64,000 bases of DNA from Bog-473 sp963850095 (GTDB taxonomy: Bacteria; Actinomycetota; Acidimicrobiia; Acidimicrobiales; RAAP-2), in contig CAWKJX010000001.1 of NCBI GenBank assembly GCA_963850095.1, forward strand, positions 62,001-126,000, written 5' to 3'. Below the pieces are notes generated by a model. The model was given only the letters and a program-made list of their open reading frames with translations, ran no database searches and was not told where the DNA came from. The position numbers were made by a program, and so were the translations under genes. Shown in pieces: positions 44,495 through 53,042 of this stretch; the stretch's first letter is position 1, and each line of letters opens with the position of its first letter.

Positions 44495-45603
44495 GCCTCG
44501 AGGCGGGCGGACGCCCCGACGACGCCCGTCCCGACCTGGTGCGCGCCTGCCGTCGGGAGCCCGTGGCGCGCACGCCGGTGTGGTTCATGCGCCAGGCCGG
44601 GCGCGCGCTGCCCGAGTACCGCTCGGCGCGGGGAGACGGCTCCATTCTGGCCGCCATCGCCGACGCCCCGCTGGCCGCGGAGCTGACCCTGCAACCCGTG
44701 CACCGCTACGGCGTGGACGCGGCGGTTCTCTTCTCCGACATTGTCGTGCCGGTGCATGCGATCGGCTTCGGCGTCGAGATCGAACCCGGACGCGGCCCGG
44801 TGGTGGCATCGCCCTTCCGCGGCGCGGCCGACCTGTCGCGGTTGCGACCGTTCGCCCCGGCGGAGGATGCGCCGTACGTGGCGGAGGCGGTGGCGGCGGT
44901 GCGGCGGGAGCTGGCCGGGACGGGGGTGGCGTTGATCGGCTTCGCGGGAGCACCGTTCACGGTGGCGTCGTATCTCGTCGAAGGCGGGCCGTCGCGGACC
45001 TTCACCAAGGTGAAGGTGCTCATGCACACCGAGCCGGCACTGTGGGCCCAGTTGACCGAGCGGCTGGCCGCCATGGCAGTGGCCTCGCTGCGCTCGCAGG
45101 TGGAGGCGGGGGCGCAGGCGGTGCAGCTGTTCGACAGCTGGGCGGGGTCGCTCTCACCCGACGAGTACGCCCGCTTCGCGCTGCCGGCCACGCGGGCGGT
45201 GCTCGAGGGTGTGGCGGACCTCGACGTGCCGACCATCCTCTTCGGAGTGGGCACGGGCGAGCTGCTGGCGCTGATGGCGTCGGCCGGTCCCTCGGTGGTG
45301 GGCGTCGACTGGCGGGTGCCGTTGGACGAGGCGCGCCGTCGGGTCGGCCCGGCGTGCGCGGTGCAGGGCAACCTCGATCCGGCGCTGGTATTGGCTCCGT
45401 GGCCGGTGGTCGACGACGCGGTGCGGACCGTGCTGGCGCGGGCGGCGACCGGCGGGGGCGGCGGCGCCGGGGGCGGGCACAGCACTGGGCCCGGTACCGG
45501 GCACATCTTCAACCTGGGGCACGGCGTGCTGCCCGAGTCGGACCCCGGGATCCTGGCCGCGGTGGTGGACCTCGTCCACCACGAGACGGCGACGGCCCCG
45601 TGA
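44491..45603 (+). CDS. hemE: Uroporphyrinogen decarboxylase
   Basis: A 370-residue enzyme turning uroporphyrinogen III into coproporphyrinogen III. Typical motifs are WFMRQAGRALPEYR at the N-terminus, FSDIVVP, GFAGAPFTVASYLVEGG, LFDSWAG and GHIFNLGHGVLPE near the end. A Gly-rich insertion (GGGGGAGGGHSTGPG) sits just before the last motif, probably a flexible loop. It overlaps ybjQ upstream (ATGA) and the ferrochelatase downstream (GTGA). Confidence 0.95.
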   Translation: MSLEAGGRPDDARPDLVRACRREPVARTPVWFMRQAGRALPEYRSARGDGSILAAIADAPLAAELTLQPVHRYGVDAAVLFSDIVVPVHAIGFGVEIEPGRGPVVASPFRGAADLSRLRPFAPAEDAPYVAEAVAAVRRELAGTGVALIGFAGAPFTVASYLVEGGPSRTFTKVKVLMHTEPALWAQLTERLAAMAVASLRSQVEAGAQAVQLFDSWAGSLSPDEYARFALPATRAVLEGVADLDVPTILFGVGTGELLALMASAGPSVVGVDWRVPLDEARRRVGPACAVQGNLDPALVLAPWPVVDDAVRTVLARAATGGGGGAGGGHSTGPGTGHIFNLGHGVLPESDPGILAAVVDLVHHETATAP

Positions 45604-46517
45604 GTGCCGGCGTCGGCGTCCTGTTGATGGCGCACGGCACGCCCACGGGCGCGCCGGAGATCGAGCCCTTCTACACGCGCATACGACGGGGTCGGCCGCC
45701 CACGGCGGAGCAGCTGGCCGAGCTCGAGGCCCGCTACCGCGCCATCGGCGGGGTGTCGCCGCTGGCCGAGCGCACGGCGGCCCAGGTCGAGGCGGTACGC
45801 GCCGAGCTGGCGACGCGCCGGCCCGGCCGCTACGCCGTGTCGTTCGGCGCCAAGCACACGGACCCGCTCATCGAGGAGGCGGCGGCCACGCTGGCGGCCA
45901 GCGGGGTGGACCGGGTCATCGGCCTGGTGCTGACACCGCACGGCTCGTCCATGGGTTCGCAGGAGTACGTCGACCGGGCGGCCGAGGCCCTCGGGTCCAC
46001 GCCCCTGGTAGCGGTCGGGCCCTGGTACGCCGAGCCGGCGCTGGTGTCGTTGCTGGCGGCGCGCCTGGGCGACGCGCTGGCGCGCCAGGCGGCGCCGCTC
46101 GAGCGGACCCATGTGCTCTTCACCGCACACTCGCTGCCCGAGCGCATCCGGGCCGCGGGCGACACCTACCCCGAGCAGCTCGAGGAGTCGGCGCACCTGG
46201 TGGCCCGAGCGGCGGGGTTGTCCGCCTGGGGCGTGGCGTGGCAGAGCGCCGGCCGCACGCCCGAACCCTGGCTCGGCCCCGACGTGCGCGACGAGGTCCG
46301 CCGTCTGGCGGCGGAGGGCGCGACGGACGCCGTCGTGGTGTGCCCTATCGGCTTCGTGGCCGATCACCTCGAGGTGCTCTACGACCTCGACGTCGAGCTG
46401 GCGGCGGTGGCGGCCGAGAGCGGCCTGTCCTACGGGCGCACGGCCTCGCTGAACGACGACCCGGCTTTCGTGGCCGTGCTGGCCGACGTCATCACGGCGG
46501 CCGACGGAACTCGGTGA
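45600..46517 (+). CDS. cpfC: Coproporphyrin III ferrochelatase
   Basis: A 305-residue ferrochelatase. In actinobacteria this enzyme inserts iron into coproporphyrin III, after CgoX, in the coproporphyrin-dependent pathway. LMAHGTP at the N-terminus, a conserved His in TAHSLPERI, and the late VVCPIGFVADHLEVLYDLD are typical. GTG start overlapping hemE. The final enzyme HemQ is not in the window. Confidence 0.93.
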   Translation: MSAGVGVLLMAHGTPTGAPEIEPFYTRIRRGRPPTAEQLAELEARYRAIGGVSPLAERTAAQVEAVRAELATRRPGRYAVSFGAKHTDPLIEEAAATLAASGVDRVIGLVLTPHGSSMGSQEYVDRAAEALGSTPLVAVGPWYAEPALVSLLAARLGDALARQAAPLERTHVLFTAHSLPERIRAAGDTYPEQLEESAHLVARAAGLSAWGVAWQSAGRTPEPWLGPDVRDEVRRLAAEGATDAVVVCPIGFVADHLEVLYDLDVELAAVAAESGLSYGRTASLNDDPAFVAVLADVITAADGTR

Positions 46518-46518
46518 G

Positions 46519-47934
46519 ATGGCGGGACGGGTCGTCGTCGTCGGCGGTGGCATCAGCGGCCTCGCCGCCGCATGGGAGCTGACGGGCGGTGCCTCGGCCC
46601 GGACGGCCGGGCCCGAGGTGGTGGTGCTCGAACAGGGCGGGCGTCTCGGCGGCGCGCTGCGCAGCGAGGAGGTCGGCCACCGCACCGTGGACGTGGGTCC
46701 CGACGGCTTCCTCGGCCGCCGGCCCGAAGCGGCGCAGCTGGCGCGCGAGGTCGGGCTGGCCGAGGCGCTGGTGCCCCTCGCCGGTCGGGGCGCGTCGGTG
46801 TGGGCGCGCGGCAAGCTCCGACCGATGCCCGAAGCGTTGGCGCTGGGCGTGCCCACCCGGTTCTGGCCGACGGCCCGCTCGGGCATTCTGAGCCTGCGGG
46901 GGCGGCTCGGCCTGGCCCGCGACGCGCTGTTGCCGCGGCCAGGCGGGCGTGGTCCGATCGGCGACCGCTCGGTGGGGCCCCTGGTGGCGAACAAGCTCGG
47001 GCGGCGCGTGGTCGACGCGCTGGTCGACCCCCTCGTTGGCGGCATCCACGCCGGCTCGGTCGACGACATGTCCACCGCGGCCGCCTTCCCCGCCCTGCTC
47101 GTGGCGGCCCAGCGCCGGGGCAGCCTGATGCGGGCGCTGCGTGCCGAAATGCCCGCACCCGACCCGGACGGGCCACCGCTCTTCTGGGCGCTCGACGGCG
47201 GCATGGCCGCGCTGGTCGGGGCCGTGGCGGGCGGCGTGCGCGGGCGCGGCGGCGAGATCCGGATAGGTGTGGCGGCGGAACGCCTGGAACGCCGGGCCGC
47301 CGGCGGCTGGACCGTGTGGGCGGGGGGAACGGCGGTCGAGGCGGACGGGGTGGTCCTGGCCGTTCCGGCACCGGTGACGGCGGGCCTGCTGCGGCCGCAC
47401 GACGAGGAGGCGGCGGCGCTGCTCGATGCGATCGATTACGCCTCGGTGACGCTGGTCACGTTCCGGATCGGAGTCGACGACGTGCCGGCCGACCGGTACG
47501 GCACGGGCTTCCTGGTGCCGCGCCGCAGCCCGCCCCTCGACCGCGACCACGACGACTGGGCGGTGACGGCGTGCACCTATCTCGACCGCAAATGGCCCCA
47601 CCTGGCACGCGACGGTGAGGTGTTGCTGCGGGCGTCGCTCGGGCGGGTCGACGACCGGCGGGCGGAGGAATGGAGCGACCGCGAGGTGGTCGAGCGGGCC
47701 TGGCGAGAGCTGGGTGCGCTGATGGGCGTGACGGGGCAGCCGCAGGAGGCCCTGGTGACGCGGTTCCCCGGCGCCTTCCCGCAGTACCGGGTGCACCACC
47801 TGCTCCGCACCGCCGGCGTGCAGGCCGCCACGGCGCGGCTGGGCGGCCTGGCCGTGGCGGGAGCGGCCTACCGCGGGGTCGGCATCCCGGCCTGCATTGC
47901 CAGCGGGCGGGACGCCGCGCACGCGCTGTTGTGA
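46519..47934 (+). CDS. cgoX: Coproporphyrinogen/protoporphyrinogen oxidase
   Basis: A 471-residue FAD enzyme (HemY/CgoX type). The dinucleotide-binding motif VVVVGGGISGLAAAWEL opens the chain, followed by LEQGGRLGGALRSE; the FAD-binding end is GLAVAGAAYRGVGIPACIASG. In this order with hemE and cpfC it probably oxidises coproporphyrinogen III to coproporphyrin III. It starts two bases after the ferrochelatase gene and overlaps lnt by GTGA. Confidence 0.93.
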   Translation: MAGRVVVVGGGISGLAAAWELTGGASARTAGPEVVVLEQGGRLGGALRSEEVGHRTVDVGPDGFLGRRPEAAQLAREVGLAEALVPLAGRGASVWARGKLRPMPEALALGVPTRFWPTARSGILSLRGRLGLARDALLPRPGGRGPIGDRSVGPLVANKLGRRVVDALVDPLVGGIHAGSVDDMSTAAAFPALLVAAQRRGSLMRALRAEMPAPDPDGPPLFWALDGGMAALVGAVAGGVRGRGGEIRIGVAAERLERRAAGGWTVWAGGTAVEADGVVLAVPAPVTAGLLRPHDEEAAALLDAIDYASVTLVTFRIGVDDVPADRYGTGFLVPRRSPPLDRDHDDWAVTACTYLDRKWPHLARDGEVLLRASLGRVDDRRAEEWSDREVVERAWRELGALMGVTGQPQEALVTRFPGAFPQYRVHHLLRTAGVQAATARLGGLAVAGAAYRGVGIPACIASGRDAAHALL

Positions 47935-49439
47935 GGCGGCGGGGCCGCGTGGCCGGCCCGTCGCTGTGCGCCGGCATTCTGCTGGCACTGTCGTTGCCGC
48001 CGTGGGGGTGGTGGCCACTCGGTGTGGTCGGGGCCGGCCTGTTCTATTGGCGCCTCGGCGGCCTGCCCGTGCGGGCGCGCCTGTGGTCGGGCTGGCTGGC
48101 CGGACTGGGTTGCTACGCCATCGGGTTGTTCTGGGCCCGCGCCTTCAACTGGTACGGGGCGGTCGTGCTGGTGCTCGTCGAGGCGCTGTTCTTCGGCGCC
48201 GCCGCGGTGGCCACGCCGCCTTTGAAGGGCCGGGCCCCGGCCTTCGTGGGCGCGTGCGTGCTGGCCGAGGCGGTGCGCATGACGTGGCCCTTCGGCGGCC
48301 TGCCGCTGGGCGGGGTGTTCCTGGGCCAGGCCGGTGGTCCGCTGGTGCAGCTGGCCCGCCTCGGCGGCCCGCTCCTCCTCACGGCCGGCGTCTACGCGAG
48401 CGGCGTGGTGGTGGCCACGCTGGCGGCCTGGCTGTGGACGCGTCGCCGGCGCGTGCCCGGCCCGGGGCTGGTGGGTTCGGCCGTCGTGGTCATCGGGCTG
48501 GTCGCGCTCGTCGCCGCCGGCGCCGTGGCGCCCGACGGCGGCGCGCCGGTGCGCCCGGTGCGCGTGGCGCTGGTGCAGGGGGGCGGCCAGCGTGGGGTGA
48601 GCAAGGAGCAGGTCTCGCCGACGGCCGTCTACGAGGCGCAGCTGGCGGCGACCTACCCGGTCACGGCGGAGCACCCGGCCCCGGCGTTGGTGCTGTGGCC
48701 CGAGGACGTCGTGGCGCTCAACGGCCCGCTGGGCGGCTCACCCGAGGCGGCCCTGCTGAGCCGGCTGGCCGCCGAACTGCGCACGACCCTGCTGGTGGGC
48801 GTGACCTACCCCGTCTCGGACACCGCCTTCCGCAACGAAATCGTGGCCTGGGGCCCACGCGGCACCGTCGTGGGTGTGTTCGAGAAGGTGCACCGCGTGC
48901 CCTTCGGCGAGTACGTGCCTTTCCGCTCCTTCTTCGCGCACTTCGCCAGCCTCTCGGGGGTCCCACTCGACGCCGTGCCGGGGCACGCCAGCGGGCTGAT
49001 GCGCACGCCGGCGGGGCCGCTCGGGCTCTTGGTGTCCTTCGAGGTGTTCTACGCGGGGCGGAGCCGTTCGTCGGTGCGGGCCGGGGCCGAACTGCTGGCC
49101 GTGCCCACCAACACCTCGTCCTACAGCACGTCCCAGGTCCCGGCGCAGGAGGTGGCGGCCGACGTGGTGCAGGCGATCGAAACGGGCCGCGACCTGGTGC
49201 AGGCGGCACCGACGGGTTTCAGCACGGTGGTGACCCAGCGCGGCGTGGTGGTCGAGCGCTCGACGCTGGGCGAGCGCCAAGTGCTGACGGCGACGGTGTC
49301 GCTGCGGCGCGGCCTCACGCCCTACGACCACTGGGGGGACCTGCCGGTGCTCATTCTCTCGGCGGTCGCACTCGTGGGCGGCTGGGTGCGGCAACTGCGC
49401 CTGAGGAGGGCGCCCCGTCGTGACGTCATGACCTCGTAG
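47931..49439 (+). CDS. lnt: Apolipoprotein N-acyltransferase-like protein with Ser at the catalytic Cys position
   Basis: A 502-residue protein with six N-terminal membrane helices and a C-terminal nitrilase domain, the layout of Lnt, which N-acylates lipoproteins. Catalytic Glu258 lies in LWPEDVVA and Lys319 in FEKVHRVPFGEYVPF. The nucleophile should be a Cys in a (I/V)CYE or CFE motif; here it reads VSFEVFY with Ser369 (codon TCC at 49035-49037). Either the enzyme is altered, or a TGC codon was misread. It overlaps cgoX by GTGA and ends the haem operon. Confidence 0.88.
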   Translation: MRRRGRVAGPSLCAGILLALSLPPWGWWPLGVVGAGLFYWRLGGLPVRARLWSGWLAGLGCYAIGLFWARAFNWYGAVVLVLVEALFFGAAAVATPPLKGRAPAFVGACVLAEAVRMTWPFGGLPLGGVFLGQAGGPLVQLARLGGPLLLTAGVYASGVVVATLAAWLWTRRRRVPGPGLVGSAVVVIGLVALVAAGAVAPDGGAPVRPVRVALVQGGGQRGVSKEQVSPTAVYEAQLAATYPVTAEHPAPALVLWPEDVVALNGPLGGSPEAALLSRLAAELRTTLLVGVTYPVSDTAFRNEIVAWGPRGTVVGVFEKVHRVPFGEYVPFRSFFAHFASLSGVPLDAVPGHASGLMRTPAGPLGLLVSFEVFYAGRSRSSVRAGAELLAVPTNTSSYSTSQVPAQEVAADVVQAIETGRDLVQAAPTGFSTVVTQRGVVVERSTLGERQVLTATVSLRRGLTPYDHWGDLPVLILSAVALVGGWVRQLRLRRAPRRDVMTS

Positions 49440-49487
49440 GCGCCGAGCTCCGATTCCTGCTGACTCTGTCCGTCTCCTAGAGCGCGA

Positions 49488-49530
49488 TTTCGAATGGCCG
49501 GGTTCCCGATGCCGGGTTTCGGATGGCCGG
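49488..49530 (+). repeat. Short imperfect direct repeat after lnt
   Basis: TTTCGAATGGCCGG and TTTCGGATGGCCGG, one mismatch, with a GC-rich spacer. They mark the start of the lower-GC stretch. They may be simple sequence noise or an old junction. Confidence 0.4.
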
Positions 49531-49534
49531 CCGA

Positions 49535-50365
49535 TCAGGTGCGGGCGATCGAATGCACGAACTCCGACCACACGCTGACCCACTCGTCCCATACGGGTGG
49601 CGGATAGTCATGGCCCATTCCCTCGATCTCGACGTAGCGGGCACCGGGAACGACTGCCGCCGTGCGGCGCCCTCCACTGGGGTCGATCAAGGTGTCACGG
49701 CTGCCGTGCAGCACGAGGACGGGGAGATCGATCGTGGCCAGTTGATCGGCCCGTGACCCGTCGTGCCCGACCGCCCTCATCTGGCGGCCGGTCCCCTTTG
49801 GACAAAAGCATCGGTCGTACGCAGCGGCGGCCCGCTCTCGTATGGCGTCGTCGTCCAGCCATTCGGGCTTGGATCCGTACACGTGCAGGGCCGCAACTCG
49901 ATCCTCGATATAGGCCGATCGAGACGAAGCAGGTGGCGCCATCAGGAAGGCAAGAGCCGCCTCGGAGCTGTCGCCGTAGCCGGGCTCACCTGTACGGGAC
50001 ATGACCGACGTCATGGAGAGCAAGCGGTCGCCATGGTCGATGGCGAGCCGTTGGGCGATCATCCCTCCCATGGAGCAGCCCATGACGTGCGCCTTTTCCA
50101 CCCCCACCGCATCGAGCACCGCGACGGCGTCATCGGCCATGTCGGCGAGCGCGTAGTCGACACCGTCGAGCTTGCTGGAGAGCCCGACGTCGCGGTTGTC
50201 GAATCTGACGACCTGGAAGCCCTCGTCGCAGAAGAGCTCACACCAGGGCACGTCGTAGTTGACGCACTGGGATCCGAGGCCATTGATCAGGAGGAGCGTC
50301 GGCTGGCCCGGGTCGCCGAAAGACTCGTAGTGAAGTTCCACTTCGCCATTGCGTGCCGTGCTCAC
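49535..50365 (-). CDS. Alpha/beta hydrolase
   Basis: A 276-residue alpha/beta hydrolase. Oxyanion region LLLINGLGSQ, nucleophile elbow GCSMGGM, catalytic Asp in HGSRDTL and His in GMGHDYPP are all present. The order and spacing fit an esterase or epoxide-hydrolase-like group. The codons hold more A and T at third positions than the neighbouring operons. Substrate unknown. Confidence 0.88.
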   Translation of the reverse strand: MSTARNGEVELHYESFGDPGQPTLLLINGLGSQCVNYDVPWCELFCDEGFQVVRFDNRDVGLSSKLDGVDYALADMADDAVAVLDAVGVEKAHVMGCSMGGMIAQRLAIDHGDRLLSMTSVMSRTGEPGYGDSSEAALAFLMAPPASSRSAYIEDRVAALHVYGSKPEWLDDDAIRERAAAAYDRCFCPKGTGRQMRAVGHDGSRADQLATIDLPVLVLHGSRDTLIDPSGGRRTAAVVPGARYVEIEGMGHDYPPPVWDEWVSVWSEFVHSIART

Positions 50366-50520
50366 CGTCCTCCCTTCCTGGGCTCGTGACCTCGTGGCCG
50401 ACCTCGGAGTGTAGGTCGTCGTTTCTATGGGGACTCTGGAGCATGGCGAACGGGGTGGGCCCCATTCCGTGACGAGGGCATCGACAACATCTGTGAGCAG
50501 CCGGGCAATGACGGCAACGG

Positions 50521-50916
50521 CTACCCCGGCGGGGCGAAGAACTCCAGCGCGATGTTGTCGGGATCACGGAAGGACAGGCCCGAACCGTAGGGGGCATCGA
50601 TGATGCCGCCATTTTCGATACCGAGGTCGTTGAGCTTCGATTCCCATTGCTCGAGCTCGGCGCGGTTCGCGCAGGCGAAGGCGAGGTGGTCCAGACCCGG
50701 ACGCCGTTCGTCGAAGGGATCCGATCCGTGAGGGTCGGGGAATTGGTGGATGCCAACCAGAGTCTGGCTGCCCAGGATCCAGACCACGTGGTGGAACGAC
50801 CCGGTGTCTTCGTCGATGACGGGTGGAGCGCCGAAGAGCTCCTGATACCAAGGCCGACTCTGAGCAAGATCCGTCACGGTCAGGGCCACGTGGGTGACGC
50901 CGGGGAAATCGGGCAT
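50521..50916 (-). CDS. VOC-family (glyoxalase/dioxygenase superfamily) protein
   Basis: A 131-residue single-domain vicinal oxygen chelate protein. His in THVALTVTDLA, a Glu-bearing LEFFAPPG end and GLDHLAFACANRAEL in the middle give the usual metal-binding arrangement. Members include glyoxalases, dioxygenases and drug-binding proteins; which applies here is not shown. It is transcribed in the same direction as the hydrolase 155 bases downstream. Confidence 0.85.
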   Translation of the reverse strand: MPDFPGVTHVALTVTDLAQSRPWYQELFGAPPVIDEDTGSFHHVVWILGSQTLVGIHQFPDPHGSDPFDERRPGLDHLAFACANRAELEQWESKLNDLGIENGGIIDAPYGSGLSFRDPDNIALEFFAPPG

Positions 50917-51390
50917 GAGTACCTCCTCAAAGCATGGTGCTGCTCAACATAGCCACGTCATCCGCAGAGTTCACCCGGTACGCCGTCGGCCCTGTGGTTG
51001 AGCTGTGCCATGTGGCCCCGGGAGGATCGGGCGACTTACTCTTGATGTAGGCGGGTGGACCGATGTGCGAAGGGTGCCCTGGGCCACATCTGGCGTCCAA
51101 CTCCGGAGCGGGGCGTCAAGCGCGCCGGAGCTGGACGTCCTATGGGGGGTTGGCGGCACCCACAGCGTCCGGCATCGGCATGGCTGAGCAACCAACGCGG
51201 CGAGTATCGTGCGGGCCGTGATTCAGCGTGCGCCGTCTGAGCGTTGGTGGCTGCCTTACTGAGGCGGCCCCACCTTCCGCCGCGCCCTGCGCACCTTTGG
51301 GAAGCCGCCTCCTCGGAGGCGGCTTCGTGCTGCGGAGCCCCACCTCCCTGACGGTGGTCTTCCCCTCGAAAAATGAGAGGAGCACCACAC
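50917..51390. other. 474-base intergenic stretch with a structured leader
   Basis: No convincing gene is seen: short open frames exist, but none has coding bias or a recognisable product. The right part (about 51240-51390) is the 5' leader of the methyltransferase and holds a strong 12-bp stem and a weaker 5-bp stem (51340-51344 with 51353-51357) before the ribosome binding site GAGAGGAG at 51375-51382. Confidence 0.7.
51301..51326 (+). terminator. 12-bp perfect stem-loop, possible attenuator or terminator
   Basis: GAAGCCGCCTCC pairs perfectly with GGAGGCGGCTTC around a two-base loop. It is very stable and lies 65 bases before the methyltransferase start in the direction of transcription. 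Only a few T residues follow, as is common in high-GC terminators. It could end an upstream non-coding transcript or act as an attenuator. Confidence 0.55.
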
Positions 51391-52224
51391 ATGACAACCG
51401 AAGAGCCCTTCGCCTCACCAGTCGGTCCACCTGATCCGGCGATACCGGTTCGCTACGCCTTCGGGGACGCCGCAACCGCGGCCACCCGTCTCCAGCTCCT
51501 CGATCGGGTCTTCGCCCGACCGAGTCAACTGCTGGTCGACGTGGCGGCCTCGAGCCCGATCGGCCTCGCCGTCGACCTGGGGTGTGGACCGGGCTTCACA
51601 ACCCGACTTCTCGCCGACCGGCTCCGGCCACATCGACTGGTGGGGCTGGACACGTCCGAGGCGTTCTTGGCGCAGGCCGCGGCCGCCGTACCCTCGGCCG
51701 ATTTCCTCCGCCACGATGTCACCCGGCTGCCATTGCCCACCGGACCTTCCGACCTTCTGCACGCCCGGTTCGTCCTCTCGCACCTGCCGCAGCCCGAGCG
51801 CGTACTCACGGCGTGGCTGGAGCAACTGAATCCAGGTGGTTACCTCCTCATTCTGGAAGACGACGAAATCCTTTCCGACCATCCGGTCCTGGCCGCCTAC
51901 GAGGAGATGGCTCGTTCACTCGTGACGCATCGGGGTGGCGATCTGTGGGTCGGATCCCGGCTGGCGCGGCTGCAGCCGCCTCCCGGCTATCGGACCCTGG
52001 TCAACCGGCTCTACTCACATCCGATTCCGGTTGCCCTGGCGGCCCAGCTGTTCTCCATGAACTTCGCCGTCTGGCGGCATGACCCCTTCATCGTCGAGAC
52101 CTATGCGCACTCGCTGCTCGAGGACATGGCGCGGGAGCTGGCCCGCACGGCCGGAATGGAGCAACCGGGGCAGGTCATGTTCGAACTGCGTCTGCTCGCC
52201 TACCGCCGTCCGCCGTCGGGATGA
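51391..52224 (+). CDS. Class I SAM-dependent methyltransferase
   Basis: A 277-residue methyltransferase with motif I in VDLGCGPGFTTRLLADRL, an acidic GLDTSE loop and HDVTRLP. The post-motif HARFVLSHLPQPE resembles the Methyltransf_25 group. ATG at 51391 has GAGAGGAG eight bases upstream. It has lower GC than its flanks and a structured leader. Substrate unknown. Confidence 0.86.
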   Translation: MTTEEPFASPVGPPDPAIPVRYAFGDAATAATRLQLLDRVFARPSQLLVDVAASSPIGLAVDLGCGPGFTTRLLADRLRPHRLVGLDTSEAFLAQAAAAVPSADFLRHDVTRLPLPTGPSDLLHARFVLSHLPQPERVLTAWLEQLNPGGYLLILEDDEILSDHPVLAAYEEMARSLVTHRGGDLWVGSRLARLQPPPGYRTLVNRLYSHPIPVALAAQLFSMNFAVWRHDPFIVETYAHSLLEDMARELARTAGMEQPGQVMFELRLLAYRRPPSG

Positions 52225-52436
52225 AGGCACCCGGACCGACCGCCGACTGCCTATGGCGTCGGCTTTCCGTCTGCGCCGACGGAACGGAACATCGTCGTTC
52301 CGGTAGATCTGGTTCGGCGGAAGGGCAGACGCACAGGTACTCAGGAACACACCCACCCACGAGACATCCACCCACGGCGTACAACCCGGGCGTGACATTC
52401 CTTCTCGGGGGCGGGCCGGCCCGGGGCGCGGAAGGG

Positions 52437-52880
52437 CTATTCGTAGTACCCCGAGTGGATGTAGACGCAAGGGATCCCGGCGGCGACGTACATGGCGTGG
52501 TTGGACGGGTCGTCCTCGAAGGCCAGTCGCAGGTCGAAGCCGTGCGCCCGCAGGTCCTCCACGACGCCCTGCTTGAACGAGGTCACCTGGGCGTAGTCGC
52601 CCCGTGACCGCATGACGAGGAGGTCCCAGCGCAGCCCGTAGCGCTTCAGCCAGGCCAGGGTCTGCGGCTGGACGCGCTGGGGTCGGCCCGTGAGCAGAAT
52701 CACGGCCAGCGACGGGTCGAGCAGCTCGAGCAGTCGGGCCACCTCCTCGATCACCAGGTCGTCGCCGCAGGCCTCGAAGAACGACGTCCAGTCCCGCCGG
52801 CCCCGGTCGAGGAAGTGCTGGCGCCCGGCCGCATCCGAGAGGACGCCGTCGATGTCGAACACGACGGCCGGGCCCGACAC
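52437..52880 (-). CDS. Small HAD-superfamily phosphatase
   Basis: A 147-residue HAD enzyme: DxD motif FDIDGVLSD, motif II in ILLTGRP, and motif IV in FEDDPSNHAMY. It has no large cap domain, so it probably acts on a large or exposed phosphate ester; some such proteins are polynucleotide kinase-phosphatase-like. GTG at 52880 is chosen because GGGGA precedes it; GTG at 52943 would add 21 residues. It is divergent from the large lipid synthase gene. Confidence 0.8.
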   Translation of the reverse strand: MSGPAVVFDIDGVLSDAAGRQHFLDRGRRDWTSFFEACGDDLVIEEVARLLELLDPSLAVILLTGRPQRVQPQTLAWLKRYGLRWDLLVMRSRGDYAQVTSFKQGVVEDLRAHGFDLRLAFEDDPSNHAMYVAAGIPCVYIHSGYYE

Positions 52881-53042
52881 GTCGTCCCCGTCGCGCCAGG
52901 TCCAGCCCCTCTGATGGTCGTCCTCTGGCCGGGCCGCGGACACGAAAGCGCAGCCTAACGGCGCTGCCCGCACACCCGGTTCCCGCCCCTCGACGAGCGA
53001 ACGGGCCAGCCGCACCCCTGGAGGTGACACGATGGACGACGC

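Noticed and set aside
49785..49805. Partial DosR-like string CCCCTTTGGAC
   Set aside because: Lies inside a hydrolase coding region and lacks the symmetrical second half.
51180..51218. Possible 12-residue leader peptide starting at ATG 51180
   Set aside because: No ribosome binding site, and the distance to the stem-loop does not give a clear attenuation model.
51055..51240. Short plus-strand open frame in the 474-base gap
   Set aside because: No ribosome site, no family, mixed composition; more likely leader or spacer.
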